A stretch of 45,273 nt of DNA from CAYQUL01 sp964568925 (GCA_964568925.1 CAZMSJ010000007.1:1-45273); one strand, 5' to 3'; counted from the stretch's first letter, positions 7,696-15,976 are shown. Notes: generated from the sequence alone by a model not told the origin. Numbers and translations: made by a program.

Positions 7696-8370
7696 ATGAT
7701 TGAAGTTAAAAATGTGAGTAAAGTCTACTCAATAGCTGATGGTGAGTTCTATGCGTTAAAAGATGTTTCGTTAACGATTAAAGATCACGAATTTGTTGGA
7801 ATTTTAGGTACTTCAGGTTCTGGAAAATCGACGCTCATGCACATTATTGGACTTCTTGACCGTCCTACTTCTGGTCAGGTTTCAATTGACGGGAGAAACG
7901 TTGAAACATTATCTGACAATCAACTTTCAAGTATTCGTGGCCAATCCATTGGTTTCGTTTTTCAACAATTTAACTTGATACAAAAGCTTACTGTTAAGGA
8001 AAACGTATTACTTCCAACCTTGTACGCAAAGCACAAGCTTGATTTTGACCCAAGTAAATACGCAGATGAAATACTTGAGCGATTTGGTATTGCTGCACGG
8101 GCAAACTTTTATCCAAACAAGTTGTCAGGAGGACAACAGCAGCGTGTTGCTATTGCTCGTGCACTTATTATGAAGCCAACCTTGGTTCTTGCTGATGAGC
8201 CAACGGGAAATTTGGATAGTAAAACAGGAGAAGAGATTTTGCAGCTCATGGAGTCTTTGAATGGTGATTTAGGCGTTACCATTTGTATTGTGACCCATGA
8301 TGCGAAAGTTGCACATCGAACAAAGAGACAAGTGTTTGTGAAGGATGGAACAATTGTTAAAAAATACTAA
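7696..8370 (+). CDS. MacB/LolD-type ABC transporter ATPase
   Basis: This 224-aa nucleotide-binding subunit has Walker A GTSGSGKST (38-46), a Q-loop in VFQQFNLI, the signature LSGGQQQR (143-150) and Walker B with D-loop LADEPTGNLD (165-174). A switch His lies in VTHDAK. The MacB/LolD/FtsE subfamily is clear from FVFQQFNLIQKLTVKENV and DEPTGNLD. It powers the permease encoded three bases downstream. The start is four bases after the previous stop with no Shine-Dalgarno sequence, so translation probably depends on the upstream gene. Confidence 0.93.
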   Translation: MIEVKNVSKVYSIADGEFYALKDVSLTIKDHEFVGILGTSGSGKSTLMHIIGLLDRPTSGQVSIDGRNVETLSDNQLSSIRGQSIGFVFQQFNLIQKLTVKENVLLPTLYAKHKLDFDPSKYADEILERFGIAARANFYPNKLSGGQQQRVAIARALIMKPTLVLADEPTGNLDSKTGEEILQLMESLNGDLGVTICIVTHDAKVAHRTKRQVFVKDGTIVKKY

Positions 8371-8372
8371 CT

Positions 8373-9590
8373 ATGAATTATATTCTTTTCCAAATTAAGA
8401 CTGCCCTTAAAAACTTCGGGAGAGCAAAGGCTCGTACTTTTTTAACTTCCCTTGGTATTTTAATTGGTGTTTTGTCAGTGGTTATTTTAATTGCCCTTGG
8501 TGTTGGACTGAGAAACTACATTGAAGGACAGTTTGCTGCTCTTGGTACAAACCTTATTTTCGTCATTCCAGGAAACGTTTTAAATGAAAACGGGCAATTC
8601 CAGGGTGGAGGAGCGTCTGCCCTCGGTGCAATTAAGTTTGATGAACGAGATGTTGTTTCACTTCGTAGGACACCTCAGGTGGATCTTGTAGTCCCTCTTA
8701 TTAGCAAACAATTGAAGGCCTCCGCAGATGGTCAAACAAAATCAGCATCTTTGTTTGCAGGGAACGAAGACTTATTTCCAGTTTTTAATTTTGAAATTGA
8801 ATTAGGTCAAGTCTATACCGCGTCAGACGTTGGTAAACGATCAAAGGTTGTAGTTCTTGGCAACAAGTTAGCAGTCGACCTCTTTGGTGACATTCAAAGT
8901 GCAGTTGGTCAAAAGATTGTTGTATCAGATCAGCGCTTTAGCGTTATTGGAGTCATTAAAGAAAAGGGTGGAGGAGGCTTTGGTGGACCGAACTATGATC
9001 AGGGAATCTTTATGCCATACACAACAGCCTTTACTGGTATCTCTCCTGAAAAAACATTTTCAGCCCTTTATTTAAGTGCAAACAAAAATGCTGACGTTAC
9101 CCAGGTTGTTGAGGATGCAAAAACAATTCTTGGAAGAAGATACAAGAAAGATGACTTTTCAGTAGTGAAACAAACTGAAATCTTAAACGCTATCACCTCT
9201 ATCTTTAGTATTATTAATTCCGTTTTGCTGGCGATTGGTTCAATCTCTCTTGTTGTTGGTGGAATTGGAATTATGAACATTATGTATGCAAACGTGACAG
9301 AGCGTACAAAAGAAGTTGGAATTAGACGAGCCATTGGAGCAACAAAGCGTGACGTCTTGATGCAGTTTTTGGTTGAGAGTGTATTACTTTCTTTATTTGG
9401 GGGAGTGGGTGGACTCCTTTTGGCTGTCATTATTGTTGCGATTGTGCAGCAGTTTTTCCCACTGGCTATTAATTCAACTTCAGTTGTAGCTGCCATTGGG
9501 ATCTCAACAGGAATTGGAGTCTTCTTCGGTGTCTTCCCAGCTCGCAGAGCTGCAAACCTTGCTCCAATTGAGGCTATTCGATATGAATAG
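8373..9590 (+). CDS. MacB-type ABC transporter permease
   Basis: This 405-aa permease has the MacB/FtsX plan: an N-terminal membrane helix (about 22-46, LGILIGVLSVVILIALGVG), an extracytoplasmic MacB core domain (about 50-270) and three C-terminal helices (about 275-300, 325-355 and 365-390). The loop TERTKEVGIRRAIGATKRDV is the classic FtsX/MacB signature that contacts the ATPase. With the two preceding genes it forms a mechanotransmitting exporter for peptides, lipids or antibiotics. The substrate is not evident. The operon ends here, as mutY has its own promoter. Confidence 0.93.
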   Translation: MNYILFQIKTALKNFGRAKARTFLTSLGILIGVLSVVILIALGVGLRNYIEGQFAALGTNLIFVIPGNVLNENGQFQGGGASALGAIKFDERDVVSLRRTPQVDLVVPLISKQLKASADGQTKSASLFAGNEDLFPVFNFEIELGQVYTASDVGKRSKVVVLGNKLAVDLFGDIQSAVGQKIVVSDQRFSVIGVIKEKGGGGFGGPNYDQGIFMPYTTAFTGISPEKTFSALYLSANKNADVTQVVEDAKTILGRRYKKDDFSVVKQTEILNAITSIFSIINSVLLAIGSISLVVGGIGIMNIMYANVTERTKEVGIRRAIGATKRDVLMQFLVESVLLSLFGGVGGLLLAVIIVAIVQQFFPLAINSTSVVAAIGISTGIGVFFGVFPARRAANLAPIEAIRYE

Positions 9591-9642
9591 TCGATGAGTC
9601 TACCTAAACGCAAATTCTTATTTTTGTGGTACTGTAATGGAC

Positions 9643-10440
9643 ATGAATGAGACTTTTATAAATACCGTTTGGGATTATTACAAAACCAATAAGCGGAACT
9701 TTCCGTGGAGAGAAACAGAGAATCCTTACTACATCTTTCTCTCTGAAATATGTCTTCAACAAACACAGACATCACGAGTAATTGAAAAGTATCAGGAATT
9801 AATTCAAGCGTTTCCTACAGTACAGTCATTGGCAGAAGCCTCCTTTTCAACAGTGCTTTCTCATTGGTCTGGTTTGGGGTACAACAGACGTGCAAAGTAT
9901 TTAAAAGAAGCCGCACAGATCTTGTGTGAGAAACATGACGGTGTTATCCCTAACGATGTTGTTGCTCTTGATGCACTACCAGGAGTGGGGGTTAACACTG
10001 CAGCAGCAATTGTTGTCTATTCTTTTAATACTCCAGTTGCCTTTATTGAAACAAACATCAGAAGAGTCTATATTCACCATTTCTTCTCAGACCACGACGA
10101 AGTATCTGACCAAGATATTGTACCCATTGTTACCGAGACGATGGATAGAGAAAATCCACGAGAATGGTTTTGGGCACTCATGGACTATGGATCGTATTTA
10201 TCGAAAGTGGTAGTAAACCCAAATAGAAAAAGTAAACAATATGCGAAGCAATCAACTTTTACTGGTTCAGTCAGACAAGTCAGAGGTAGTCTACTTCGTA
10301 TTCTTCTTGTTTCTCCACAAAACAAACATTCTCTTCTTACTCTGATCGAAGGGAACCCTGATCATCTTGATCAGGCCCTTCGAGAGCTCATGAAAGAAAA
10401 GATGATTGTTGAAAAAGATGGGGTTTATAGTCTTGCCTAA
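9643..10440 (+). CDS. MutY-like adenine glycosylase lacking the Fe-S cluster
   Basis: This HhH-GPD DNA glycosylase (265 aa) is closest to the MutY group, which removes A opposite 8-oxoG. Present are FPWRETENPYY, the catalytic Glu35 in FLSEICLQQTQ, HWSGLGYNRRA and the helix-hairpin-helix LPGVGVNTAAA (112-122). Two oddities stand out. The position that is Asp138 in E. coli MutY (LDGN) is Glu136 here (IETN). The C-terminal four-cysteine cluster is also missing: after MDYGSYL the chain reads NPNRKSKQYAKQ with no Cys. The MutY C-terminal 8-oxoG domain is absent too, replaced by a winged-helix-like tail (SLLRILLVSP). TACTGT (9630-9635) ends one base before the first ATG (9637) and seven before the second (9643), so I chose the second. 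Confidence 0.82.
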   Translation: MNETFINTVWDYYKTNKRNFPWRETENPYYIFLSEICLQQTQTSRVIEKYQELIQAFPTVQSLAEASFSTVLSHWSGLGYNRRAKYLKEAAQILCEKHDGVIPNDVVALDALPGVGVNTAAAIVVYSFNTPVAFIETNIRRVYIHHFFSDHDEVSDQDIVPIVTETMDRENPREWFWALMDYGSYLSKVVVNPNRKSKQYAKQSTFTGSVRQVRGSLLRILLVSPQNKHSLLTLIEGNPDHLDQALRELMKEKMIVEKDGVYSLA

Positions 10441-10458
10441 ATCTGCGTACAATGAATC

Positions 10459-11733
10459 ATGAAACGCTTTTTTTCTTCAAAAAAGAATCCCTTTAATCTT
10501 CTTGGTCCAGGTTTTGTAACTGGAGCTGCTGATGACGACCCATCAGGAATAACAACTTATTCACAAGCTGGTGCTCAATTTGGGTTACAGCTTATTTGGT
10601 TAGCTCCTTTTACCTTTCCCTTGATGGCTGTCGTTCAAGAAATGTGCGCGAGAATTGGTTTAGTAACTGGCCGTGGTTTGGCCTCAAATATTAGGAAGGT
10701 ATTCCCTTCATCAATAGTATTTTTGTTAACGTCACTGCTACTTATTGCAAACACGATTAACATTGGGGCTGATATCGGCGCAATGGTTGCAAGTATTTCA
10801 TTGTTGGTGCCAAACGCAAATGTGGTCTTTTTGTTATTACTGGTAACGCTCTTGTCACTGGCACTCCAGGTCTTTTTGCCATACCACGTGTATGCCAAAT
10901 ACTTGAAGTGGCTCGCGTTTGTCTTAATCTTCTATGTTTTTGCAGCTCTTGCTACAACAATTGATTGGGCAGAAGTTATGCATTTTACGTTTCTTCCTCA
11001 TATCTCGTTTACCCCTGAGTTTTTCCTTATCTTAACTGCAATATTAGGTACAACTATTTCACCCTACCTTTTTTTCTGGCAAACCTCCCAAGAAGTAGAG
11101 GAGCAAATTGATGCAGGGAAAAATACACTAGCACTCAGAAAGATCACCCTTACCCCTCGCAGTTTGTCCGCTATGCGTGCTGATGTGTGGGTGGGAATGT
11201 TTTTCAGTAACCTCATTATGTTTTTTATTATTCTTGCCACATCAGTAACGCTTTTTAAAAGCAATATCACTGATATAAAAACTGCAGCTGATGCTGCAAA
11301 TGCACTACGTCCATTCGTTGGTGATGCTGCGTATTTTATCTTTACCATCGGTATTATTGGAACAGGGCTTTTGGCTATTCCTGTACTTGCAGGTTCCAGT
11401 GCCTATGCCGTTTCAGAGAGCTTAAAAAAGAATGAAGGGTTATCTAAAAAGTGGTATGAAGCAAAGGTTTTCTATATGGTTATTGTGGCTTCAATGATAA
11501 TTGGACTCAGTATAAATTTCCTTGGTATAAACCCAATGTCAGCTCTCGTGTGGTCCGCAGTCGTCAATGGCGCTGTCGCGCCATTTATCTTAGTTGCCAT
11601 TATTCTTATTTCCCAGAGTAAAAAAATCATGGGAAAGCATAAAAACAATTTAGTAACGACAACGGTAGGGTTGTTTGTCGTTGCTGTCATGTTTGTTTCT
11701 TCTGTTGGTACGCTTATATCGCTATTTGTATAA
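10459..11733 (+). CDS. NRAMP-family divalent metal transporter with altered metal site
   Basis: This 424-aa protein has about eleven membrane helices. The N-terminal block LLGPGFVTGAADDDPSG aligns with TM1 of NRAMP transporters, but the metal-binding DPGN motif reads DPSG (27-30). In TM6 the usual A-x-M-P-H reads T-I-S-P-Y (199-203), so the Met that selects transition metals is Ser. These changes recall the NRAMP-related group proposed to carry Mg2+ or hard cations, so calling it a Mn/Fe transporter (MntH) would be unsafe. It probably imports divalent cations with or without protons. TACAAT (10448-10453) ends five bases before the ATG, so the mRNA should be leaderless. An exported protein gene follows after 14 bases and a ZIP transporter after that. 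Confidence 0.88.
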   Translation: MKRFFSSKKNPFNLLGPGFVTGAADDDPSGITTYSQAGAQFGLQLIWLAPFTFPLMAVVQEMCARIGLVTGRGLASNIRKVFPSSIVFLLTSLLLIANTINIGADIGAMVASISLLVPNANVVFLLLLVTLLSLALQVFLPYHVYAKYLKWLAFVLIFYVFAALATTIDWAEVMHFTFLPHISFTPEFFLILTAILGTTISPYLFFWQTSQEVEEQIDAGKNTLALRKITLTPRSLSAMRADVWVGMFFSNLIMFFIILATSVTLFKSNITDIKTAADAANALRPFVGDAAYFIFTIGIIGTGLLAIPVLAGSSAYAVSESLKKNEGLSKKWYEAKVFYMVIVASMIIGLSINFLGINPMSALVWSAVVNGAVAPFILVAIILISQSKKIMGKHKNNLVTTTVGLFVVAVMFVSSVGTLISLFV

Positions 11734-11747
11734 TAAAAAAAACTACT

Positions 11748-12470
11748 ATGAATAAAAAATTACTCGTCTTTCTTCCGGTATTCCTGTTACTTGTATCAAG
11801 TACTGAGGTGCATGCTTCTTCATTGTTTGTTGTAACAAAAGAAGGAACTGTCGAGAAGAGAGTTTTAGGGGATAGTGTTGATGTAAAGGCAACTGTTCAG
11901 AAGGTTACTCAAAAAGTTGCCACAGCTGCAATAGATGGTGTGAAAGAGATTGCACTCGCTGAGATTGAGAGCAAAACTCATATAAAAATTATAACCAATT
12001 CCAATGACTCAAGTCTTGAGGTTCCAAGTGTACTTTCTCAATTAGTTGAAATAGAAGAAGGAAACCCATCTGACAAAGTAGTCGTTACCAAACTTGATGA
12101 AGGATTTGGTATTACCCAAAAGGGTATAACTGCAAAAACATTATTTAATGTAACCATTCACCCAGAAGACCATCGTGTCTCAGTTAAAACATCTCGTGGG
12201 GAATCAGAACTTGTTGTTATGCCTTCAGCGGCTGTTAAGAATGTTGTCGCCAGTGGTGCAATTAATATTCTTCCAAAAGATGGGGCAATCACTGTCGAAA
12301 GTAATGGAATAGATGTTCTCTACTTAATTAAAGGAGAGCGAGTTGTAAATGTATTTAATAAAGCACTGGTGACGGTTCCCGTTACGGTGACGGTTTCAAC
12401 AACAAGTGGGGAAGTGTCACACATAGATCAACCACAATGGCTTTCACTTTTTGGTTTTTTATTTACATAA
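11748..12470 (+). CDS. Exported protein of unknown function, 240 aa
   Basis: The N-terminus is a clear signal peptide: MNKK, then a hydrophobic core LLVFLPVFLLLVSS and a likely cleavage after VHASS. The mature part is acidic to neutral with beta-type alternation, an amphipathic stretch at about 45-75 (VKATVQKVTQKVATAAIDGVK) and no cysteines. A second hydrophobic bit at the very C-terminus (WLSLFGFLFT) may touch the membrane. It lies between the NRAMP-like and ZIP transporter genes, 14 bases after the former, so a link to metal handling is possible but unproven. I do not recognise the family. Confidence 0.65.
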   Translation: MNKKLLVFLPVFLLLVSSTEVHASSLFVVTKEGTVEKRVLGDSVDVKATVQKVTQKVATAAIDGVKEIALAEIESKTHIKIITNSNDSSLEVPSVLSQLVEIEEGNPSDKVVVTKLDEGFGITQKGITAKTLFNVTIHPEDHRVSVKTSRGESELVVMPSAAVKNVVASGAINILPKDGAITVESNGIDVLYLIKGERVVNVFNKALVTVPVTVTVSTTSGEVSHIDQPQWLSLFGFLFT

Positions 12471-12485
12471 GGTAGAATAAGTCAT

Positions 12486-13235
12486 ATGCATCCTCTTGTC
12501 GCAATTTTATTACTCTCTCTCGCCGGTAGTGTCTTAGGGTTAGGTGGAGGAGTAGCCTTTTTGATAAGTAAAAAGCTTTCTCGAAATTTATCTCACTTGG
12601 CTATCCCTTTTGCTGCAGGTGTCTTGATTACCACAAGTATTGTTCACTTAATTCCTGAATCAATAGAAGCATCCGGTCAACTGGGGAGCTTTGTTGTGTT
12701 AATCTCTTTTTTTGTTGCATTCTTTTTTGAAGAGTTTTTTGCAAACATGCACCACCATGAAGGTCATGTGCATGTTGGACCAAACCATGGATCTGTCCCG
12801 TTAGTCCTTTTTGGTGACACTATTCATAATTTTATCGATGGTGTCGCAATCGCAGCTTCATATATGGTTGATCCAAAACTTGGTGTCGTTGTTGCGCTTG
12901 CAACCTTCTTGCATGAGATTCCTCATGAAGTAGGTGACTTTGGGGTTTTACTCCAAGCTGGTTGGTCAAAGAGAAACACTTTGTTAGCTAATTTGTTCTC
13001 AGCATTGGTGACCGTTGTTGCTTCAGTAATTACGTACGTATTTGCTGATGTCATTACACCATCGCTCGGCGTCTTGTTGGGTATCTCAGCTGGTGTCTTT
13101 TTGTATCTTGGTGCAAGTGATTTCCTTCCTGATTTGGCTTCATCAAAGGGCAAGTCTCGAACCTCAAAGTGGGTATTTATGCTTCTCGGAATCTTTGTCA
13201 TTCTTGCTGTCACATTTCTTGCTCCTGAGCACTAA
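12486..13235 (+). CDS. ZIP family metal transporter
   Basis: This 249-aa membrane protein has about eight helices. Both ZIP metal motifs are visible: HNFIDGVAIAAS in TM4 and HEIPHEVGDFGVLL in TM5. A cytosolic loop rich in His (MHHHEGHVHVGPNHG, about residues 88-102) could bind metal. ZIP carriers move Zn2+, Fe2+ or Mn2+ into the cytosol. TAGAAT (12473-12478) ends seven bases before the ATG with TTGGTT 16 bases further up, so it has its own, probably leaderless, promoter although it closely follows the exported-protein gene. Confidence 0.92.
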   Translation: MHPLVAILLLSLAGSVLGLGGGVAFLISKKLSRNLSHLAIPFAAGVLITTSIVHLIPESIEASGQLGSFVVLISFFVAFFFEEFFANMHHHEGHVHVGPNHGSVPLVLFGDTIHNFIDGVAIAASYMVDPKLGVVVALATFLHEIPHEVGDFGVLLQAGWSKRNTLLANLFSALVTVVASVITYVFADVITPSLGVLLGISAGVFLYLGASDFLPDLASSKGKSRTSKWVFMLLGIFVILAVTFLAPEH

Positions 13236-13278
13236 CTTCTTCGTGCTACAATGACCCAGAGAAAGAGGTGCATTTAAA

Positions 13279-13530
13279 TTGAAAATTACAATTTACTCAA
13301 ATACAACTTGTCCGTACTGTCGAATGCTTATACAATACTTAACAGAGAAGCAAGTTGCCTTCACTGAGAAAATGACTGATCAAAACCAAGCAGTACAAGA
13401 GGAAATGGCTGCATTGTCAGGAGGATTCTTAGGAGTACCTTTTACTGTCATTGAAAAAGAAGGAGCTGAAAAAGAAACTGTTATTGGTTTTGACAAGAAA
13501 CGGATAAATAGTATAGTAGGGATACAATGA
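13279..13530 (+). CDS. Glutaredoxin-like thiol-disulfide protein
   Basis: This 83-aa protein has a thioredoxin fold with the redox motif CPYC (residues 11-14), the cis-Pro loop GVPFTV and the helix-capping GFDKKRI. It probably reduces disulfides or glutathione-like mixed disulfides, perhaps for ribonucleotide or metal enzymes. The start codon is TTG, set by an AGGTG Shine-Dalgarno sequence upstream (13266-13270). TACAAT at 13247-13252 provides a leadered transcript. The stop overlaps the tpiA start (ATGA), so the two are translationally coupled. Confidence 0.88.
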   Translation: MKITIYSNTTCPYCRMLIQYLTEKQVAFTEKMTDQNQAVQEEMAALSGGFLGVPFTVIEKEGAEKETVIGFDKKRINSIVGIQ

Positions 13531-14186
13531 TTTTTGTAAACTTTAAGACATACAAAGAGTCCACTGCGAAAGGTGCTGAATCTTTGTTGTCAGTAATTAA
13601 AAATCTCCGTGCAAAGACTTCTGTCCCAATTATCCCTGTTCTTTCTTCTCTTGATGCAGGTTTAGTGTCAGCATTTAATCTTCCTGTTTGGGTCCAACAC
13701 ATTGATCCAGAAGTGTATGGTGCACATACTGGATACACACTTGCTGAACATGCTAAAGCAGTAGGGTTTGAAGGTACTTTTTTAAACCACTCAGAACATC
13801 GCTTTTCAACATTTGAAAACTTGACTAAAGCTCATGAGTTGGCCAAAGCGGCAGGTCTTAAAACACTCATTTTTGCTGGTGACATAACACAACTTGAGTT
13901 AGTACTCACACTTCATCCTGATTACGTCTCATACGAACCACCAGAACTGGTAGGGAGTACTGAGGCATCTGTTTCTGGAACTCACCCAGAAGTTATCAAA
14001 AATGCTGCAATGTTATGCGCGAACCAGAACGTTCCACTCATTATTGGAGCAGGTATTCATTCAACTGAAGACGTTCGAGTTGGCGTGGAACTTGGTGCAA
14101 AAGGATTTGCTGTTGCAACCTTTGTTGTAAAGTCTGAAAATCCAGAAGAGTCATTAAATTTCCTTCTAAACGGTTTTTCTTCATAA
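13527..14186 (+). CDS. tpiA: Triosephosphate isomerase, archaeal-type short form
   Basis: It interconverts dihydroxyacetone phosphate and glyceraldehyde 3-phosphate. The catalytic residues are Lys7 (VNFKTY), His88 (LNHSEHR) and Glu137 (YEPPEL), with phosphate-binding loop segments in GTHPE and IGAGIHS. At 219 aa it is far shorter than bacterial TIM (about 250) and has the archaeal hallmarks VNFKTYxES, HIDPEVYGAHTGYTLAE, YEPPELVGS and GAGIHSTEDV. It begins inside the glutaredoxin stop codon. A minus-strand terminator for a small divergent unit overlaps its end. Confidence 0.93.
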   Translation: MIFVNFKTYKESTAKGAESLLSVIKNLRAKTSVPIIPVLSSLDAGLVSAFNLPVWVQHIDPEVYGAHTGYTLAEHAKAVGFEGTFLNHSEHRFSTFENLTKAHELAKAAGLKTLIFAGDITQLELVLTLHPDYVSYEPPELVGSTEASVSGTHPEVIKNAAMLCANQNVPLIIGAGIHSTEDVRVGVELGAKGFAVATFVVKSENPEESLNFLLNGFSS

Positions 14187-14212
14187 AAAAAGTCCCAGGC
14201 AATGCCCGGGAC
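14185..14212 (-). terminator. Intrinsic terminator of the 14223-14381 unit
   Basis: On the minus strand GTCCCGGGC and GCCTGGGAC form a 9-bp stem with one mismatch and an ATT loop, followed by seven T (the A run 14185-14191). It lies just after the small minus-strand gene and ends that transcript inside the tail of tpiA. Confidence 0.85.
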
Positions 14213-14222
14213 GGAAGTTGTG

Positions 14223-14381
14223 TTATATTCTCTCCTCAACGATTCTCGTTTGTGGCGGAACCCCAAACGACGTTGGATTAGACAAAGTCCTAGCAGCCTC
14301 GGGGAGGCTAAAATGTACGTGACCTAGAACTTGTTTTACCAATAAACCGGCGAAGTTGAAAATATTTCGGATCGTTTGCAT
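14223..14381 (-). CDS. Small protein, 52 aa, on a strongly structured transcript (unrecognised)
   Basis: The frame opens with ATG at 14381 after an AAAGGAG Shine-Dalgarno sequence six bases upstream. It runs 52 codons: MQTIRNIFNFAGLLVKQV, then a middle segment FSLPEAARTL and a tail PPQTRIVEERI. No membrane helix or known motif is evident. It has its own promoter (14414-14442) and terminator (14185-14212). The RNA itself also looks structured: AGCCTC/GAGGCT closes a small hairpin and CGTTTG/CAAACG closes another inside a CAACG/CGTTG stem. It could therefore be a small protein, a non-coding RNA or both. The ribosome binding site favours translation. Confidence 0.55.
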   Translation of the reverse strand: MQTIRNIFNFAGLLVKQVLGHVHFSLPEAARTLSNPTSFGVPPQTRIVEERI

Positions 14382-14413
14382 GGATAGCTCCTTTTGTTAC
14401 CGTCCGATAGTTG

Positions 14414-14442
14414 ATTTTACCACTTTGACTTTTGAAAGTCTA
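14414..14442 (-). promoter_or_regulatory. Promoter of the 52-aa unit with -35 palindrome
   Basis: On the minus strand TAGACT (14437-14442) and TAAAAT (14414-14419) are 17 bases apart. The -35 lies in GACTTT-TG-AAAGTC, a palindrome (14427-14440) whose other arm contains TTGACT on the plus strand, facing rpiB. One regulator could therefore cover both divergent promoters. Confidence 0.6.
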
Positions 14443-14462
14443 GTGTAGTAGTGTGTGAGAGT

Positions 14463-14912
14463 ATGAAAGTAATACTTGGTGCCGATCACAGAGGTTTTGC
14501 CCTCAAACAACGTATTTCAGAGTCTTTAGCCTCAAAAGGACATGAAATTGTTGATATGGGAGCCTATGAGGTAGACCAAAACGATGACTATACCGTCTTT
14601 GCTGAGAAAGTAGCTCGAGAGGTGTCCCAAGACGCACAAAATCGTGGAATACTCCTGTGTGGATCCGGAGTGGGTGTTGATATCGTAGCAAATAAAATTG
14701 ATGGGGTACGCGCCTCAATTGGCTTAAGTGCTGAGCAAGTTATGGCAGGGCGAGCAGATGATGACATGAATATTTTAGTAATCGCAGCAGAATATACCCA
14801 AGAAGAGGCTGTATGGGGGTTGATTGAAAGCTTTTTAAACACGGAATTTGATGGGAAAGAGTCACACAAGAGACGATTGATGGATATTGAAGAGATAGAG
14901 AAAACCAACTAA
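14463..14912 (+). CDS. rpiB: Ribose-5-phosphate isomerase B
   Basis: It interconverts ribose 5-phosphate and ribulose 5-phosphate in the pentose phosphate pathway. The 149-aa product has the RpiB/LacAB markers GADHRGFALK, LCGSGVGVDIVANKIDGVRA (catalytic Cys of the CGSG loop) and a late Asn in DDDMNILVI. The family often has His in that late motif (HNDANVL-like), and here it is Asp, as in some divergent RpiB clades. A longer frame begins at 14451, but the ATG at 14463 matches the usual start. The stop overlaps the pgk start by one base (TAATG). Confidence 0.88.
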   Translation: MKVILGADHRGFALKQRISESLASKGHEIVDMGAYEVDQNDDYTVFAEKVAREVSQDAQNRGILLCGSGVGVDIVANKIDGVRASIGLSAEQVMAGRADDDMNILVIAAEYTQEEAVWGLIESFLNTEFDGKESHKRRLMDIEEIEKTN

Positions 14913-15976
14913 TGAATGTAAAAACGATTGATTCAGTGGATTTGAACGGAAAGTTTGTTATTGTACGAGGGGACTTAGATGTTTCAGTAGATGAACATGG
15001 TGAAATTGTAAATGATAGTCGAATTCAGGAGTTAATTCCGACCCTGAACAAACTTCTTGAAAAAGGTGTTGCTAAGGTTTGCTTGATTGGACACCGGGGA
15101 CGACCAACGGGTTTTGATCAAACACTGACCCTTTCTCCGATATATGAATACCTAAAGGTTCACTTTGCACCGGACACGACATTTATTCCTCACAAGCCAA
15201 TTGAATTATTCCCTGAAATGTTTGATGACTATTCACGAGCAACGGGGAGACTCGTTCTTCTTGATAATCTTCGATTCTTTGAAGAAGAGGAAAAAAATGG
15301 CGCACGCTTAAATGAAGAATTGTCATTCTTTGGTGAGTATTTTGTGAATGAATCATTTGCAACTTCCCATCGTGAACACGCTTCTACCGTTGGTCTTCCA
15401 CAGCTCTTGAACCAAAAGCATCCAGGTTCATCTCTTGCTGGGCTTCATTTAGCAGAGGAGATTACCCATCTTGAGAAAGTAATTGAGAACCCTGCTCGAC
15501 CGTTAACGATTGTCATTAGCGGACTAAAACAAGACAAACTAGATTTTTTGAATGCATTAACCATGAAGGCAGACAAAGTGCTTGTTGCCGGGCGGTTACC
15601 TGAATTTATGCCAGAGGATAATGGTGACCCTAAGGTACTTGTTGCGAAACTTATTCCTGACAAAGAAGACATTACGATTCATTCAATTGAAATGTTCGAA
15701 GAAACGATTGCTTCTTCCCGTACTGTTTTTGTAAGTGGACCAATCGGACACTTTGAAGAAGAAGGACACATGCTTGGAACAAAAAGAGTCTTTGAAGCAA
15801 TTGCAGCGTCTAGTGCTATTAAAATTGCAGGAGGAGGAGACACAACAACGGCAATTATGAAGTTACATTTGGAGAATCATTTTGATTGGATATCAACTGG
15901 GGGAGGAGCATCTCTTGAATTTGTTGCAAAAGGCACTCTTCCTGGTATTGAGGTACTAAAAGAGGCACTCGCATAA
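14912..15976 (+). CDS. pgk: Phosphoglycerate kinase (short, divergent)
   Basis: It transfers phosphate from 1,3-bisphosphoglycerate to ADP. The 354-aa chain is shorter than the usual 390-400. Substrate residues are kept: Asp in VRGDLDVS, Arg of NDSRIQ, His and Arg of GHRGRP, Arg of LDNLRFF, Arg of TSHREHAS, Lys of SGLKQDK, and the C-terminal AGGGDTTTAI and ISTGGGASLEF loops. The normal RVDFNVP reads RGDLDVS, with Asn replaced by Asp, and GPEGVFE reads GPIGHFE. It looks functional but fast-evolving. It is coupled to rpiB through a one-base overlap and ends in a bidirectional hairpin. Confidence 0.93.
   Translation: MNVKTIDSVDLNGKFVIVRGDLDVSVDEHGEIVNDSRIQELIPTLNKLLEKGVAKVCLIGHRGRPTGFDQTLTLSPIYEYLKVHFAPDTTFIPHKPIELFPEMFDDYSRATGRLVLLDNLRFFEEEEKNGARLNEELSFFGEYFVNESFATSHREHASTVGLPQLLNQKHPGSSLAGLHLAEEITHLEKVIENPARPLTIVISGLKQDKLDFLNALTMKADKVLVAGRLPEFMPEDNGDPKVLVAKLIPDKEDITIHSIEMFEETIASSRTVFVSGPIGHFEEEGHMLGTKRVFEAIAASSAIKIAGGGDTTTAIMKLHLENHFDWISTGGGASLEFVAKGTLPGIEVLKEALA

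Noticed and set aside
10459..11733. Naming the NRAMP-like gene mntH
   Set aside because: The metal-binding residues of TM1 and TM6 differ from Mn/Fe transporters.
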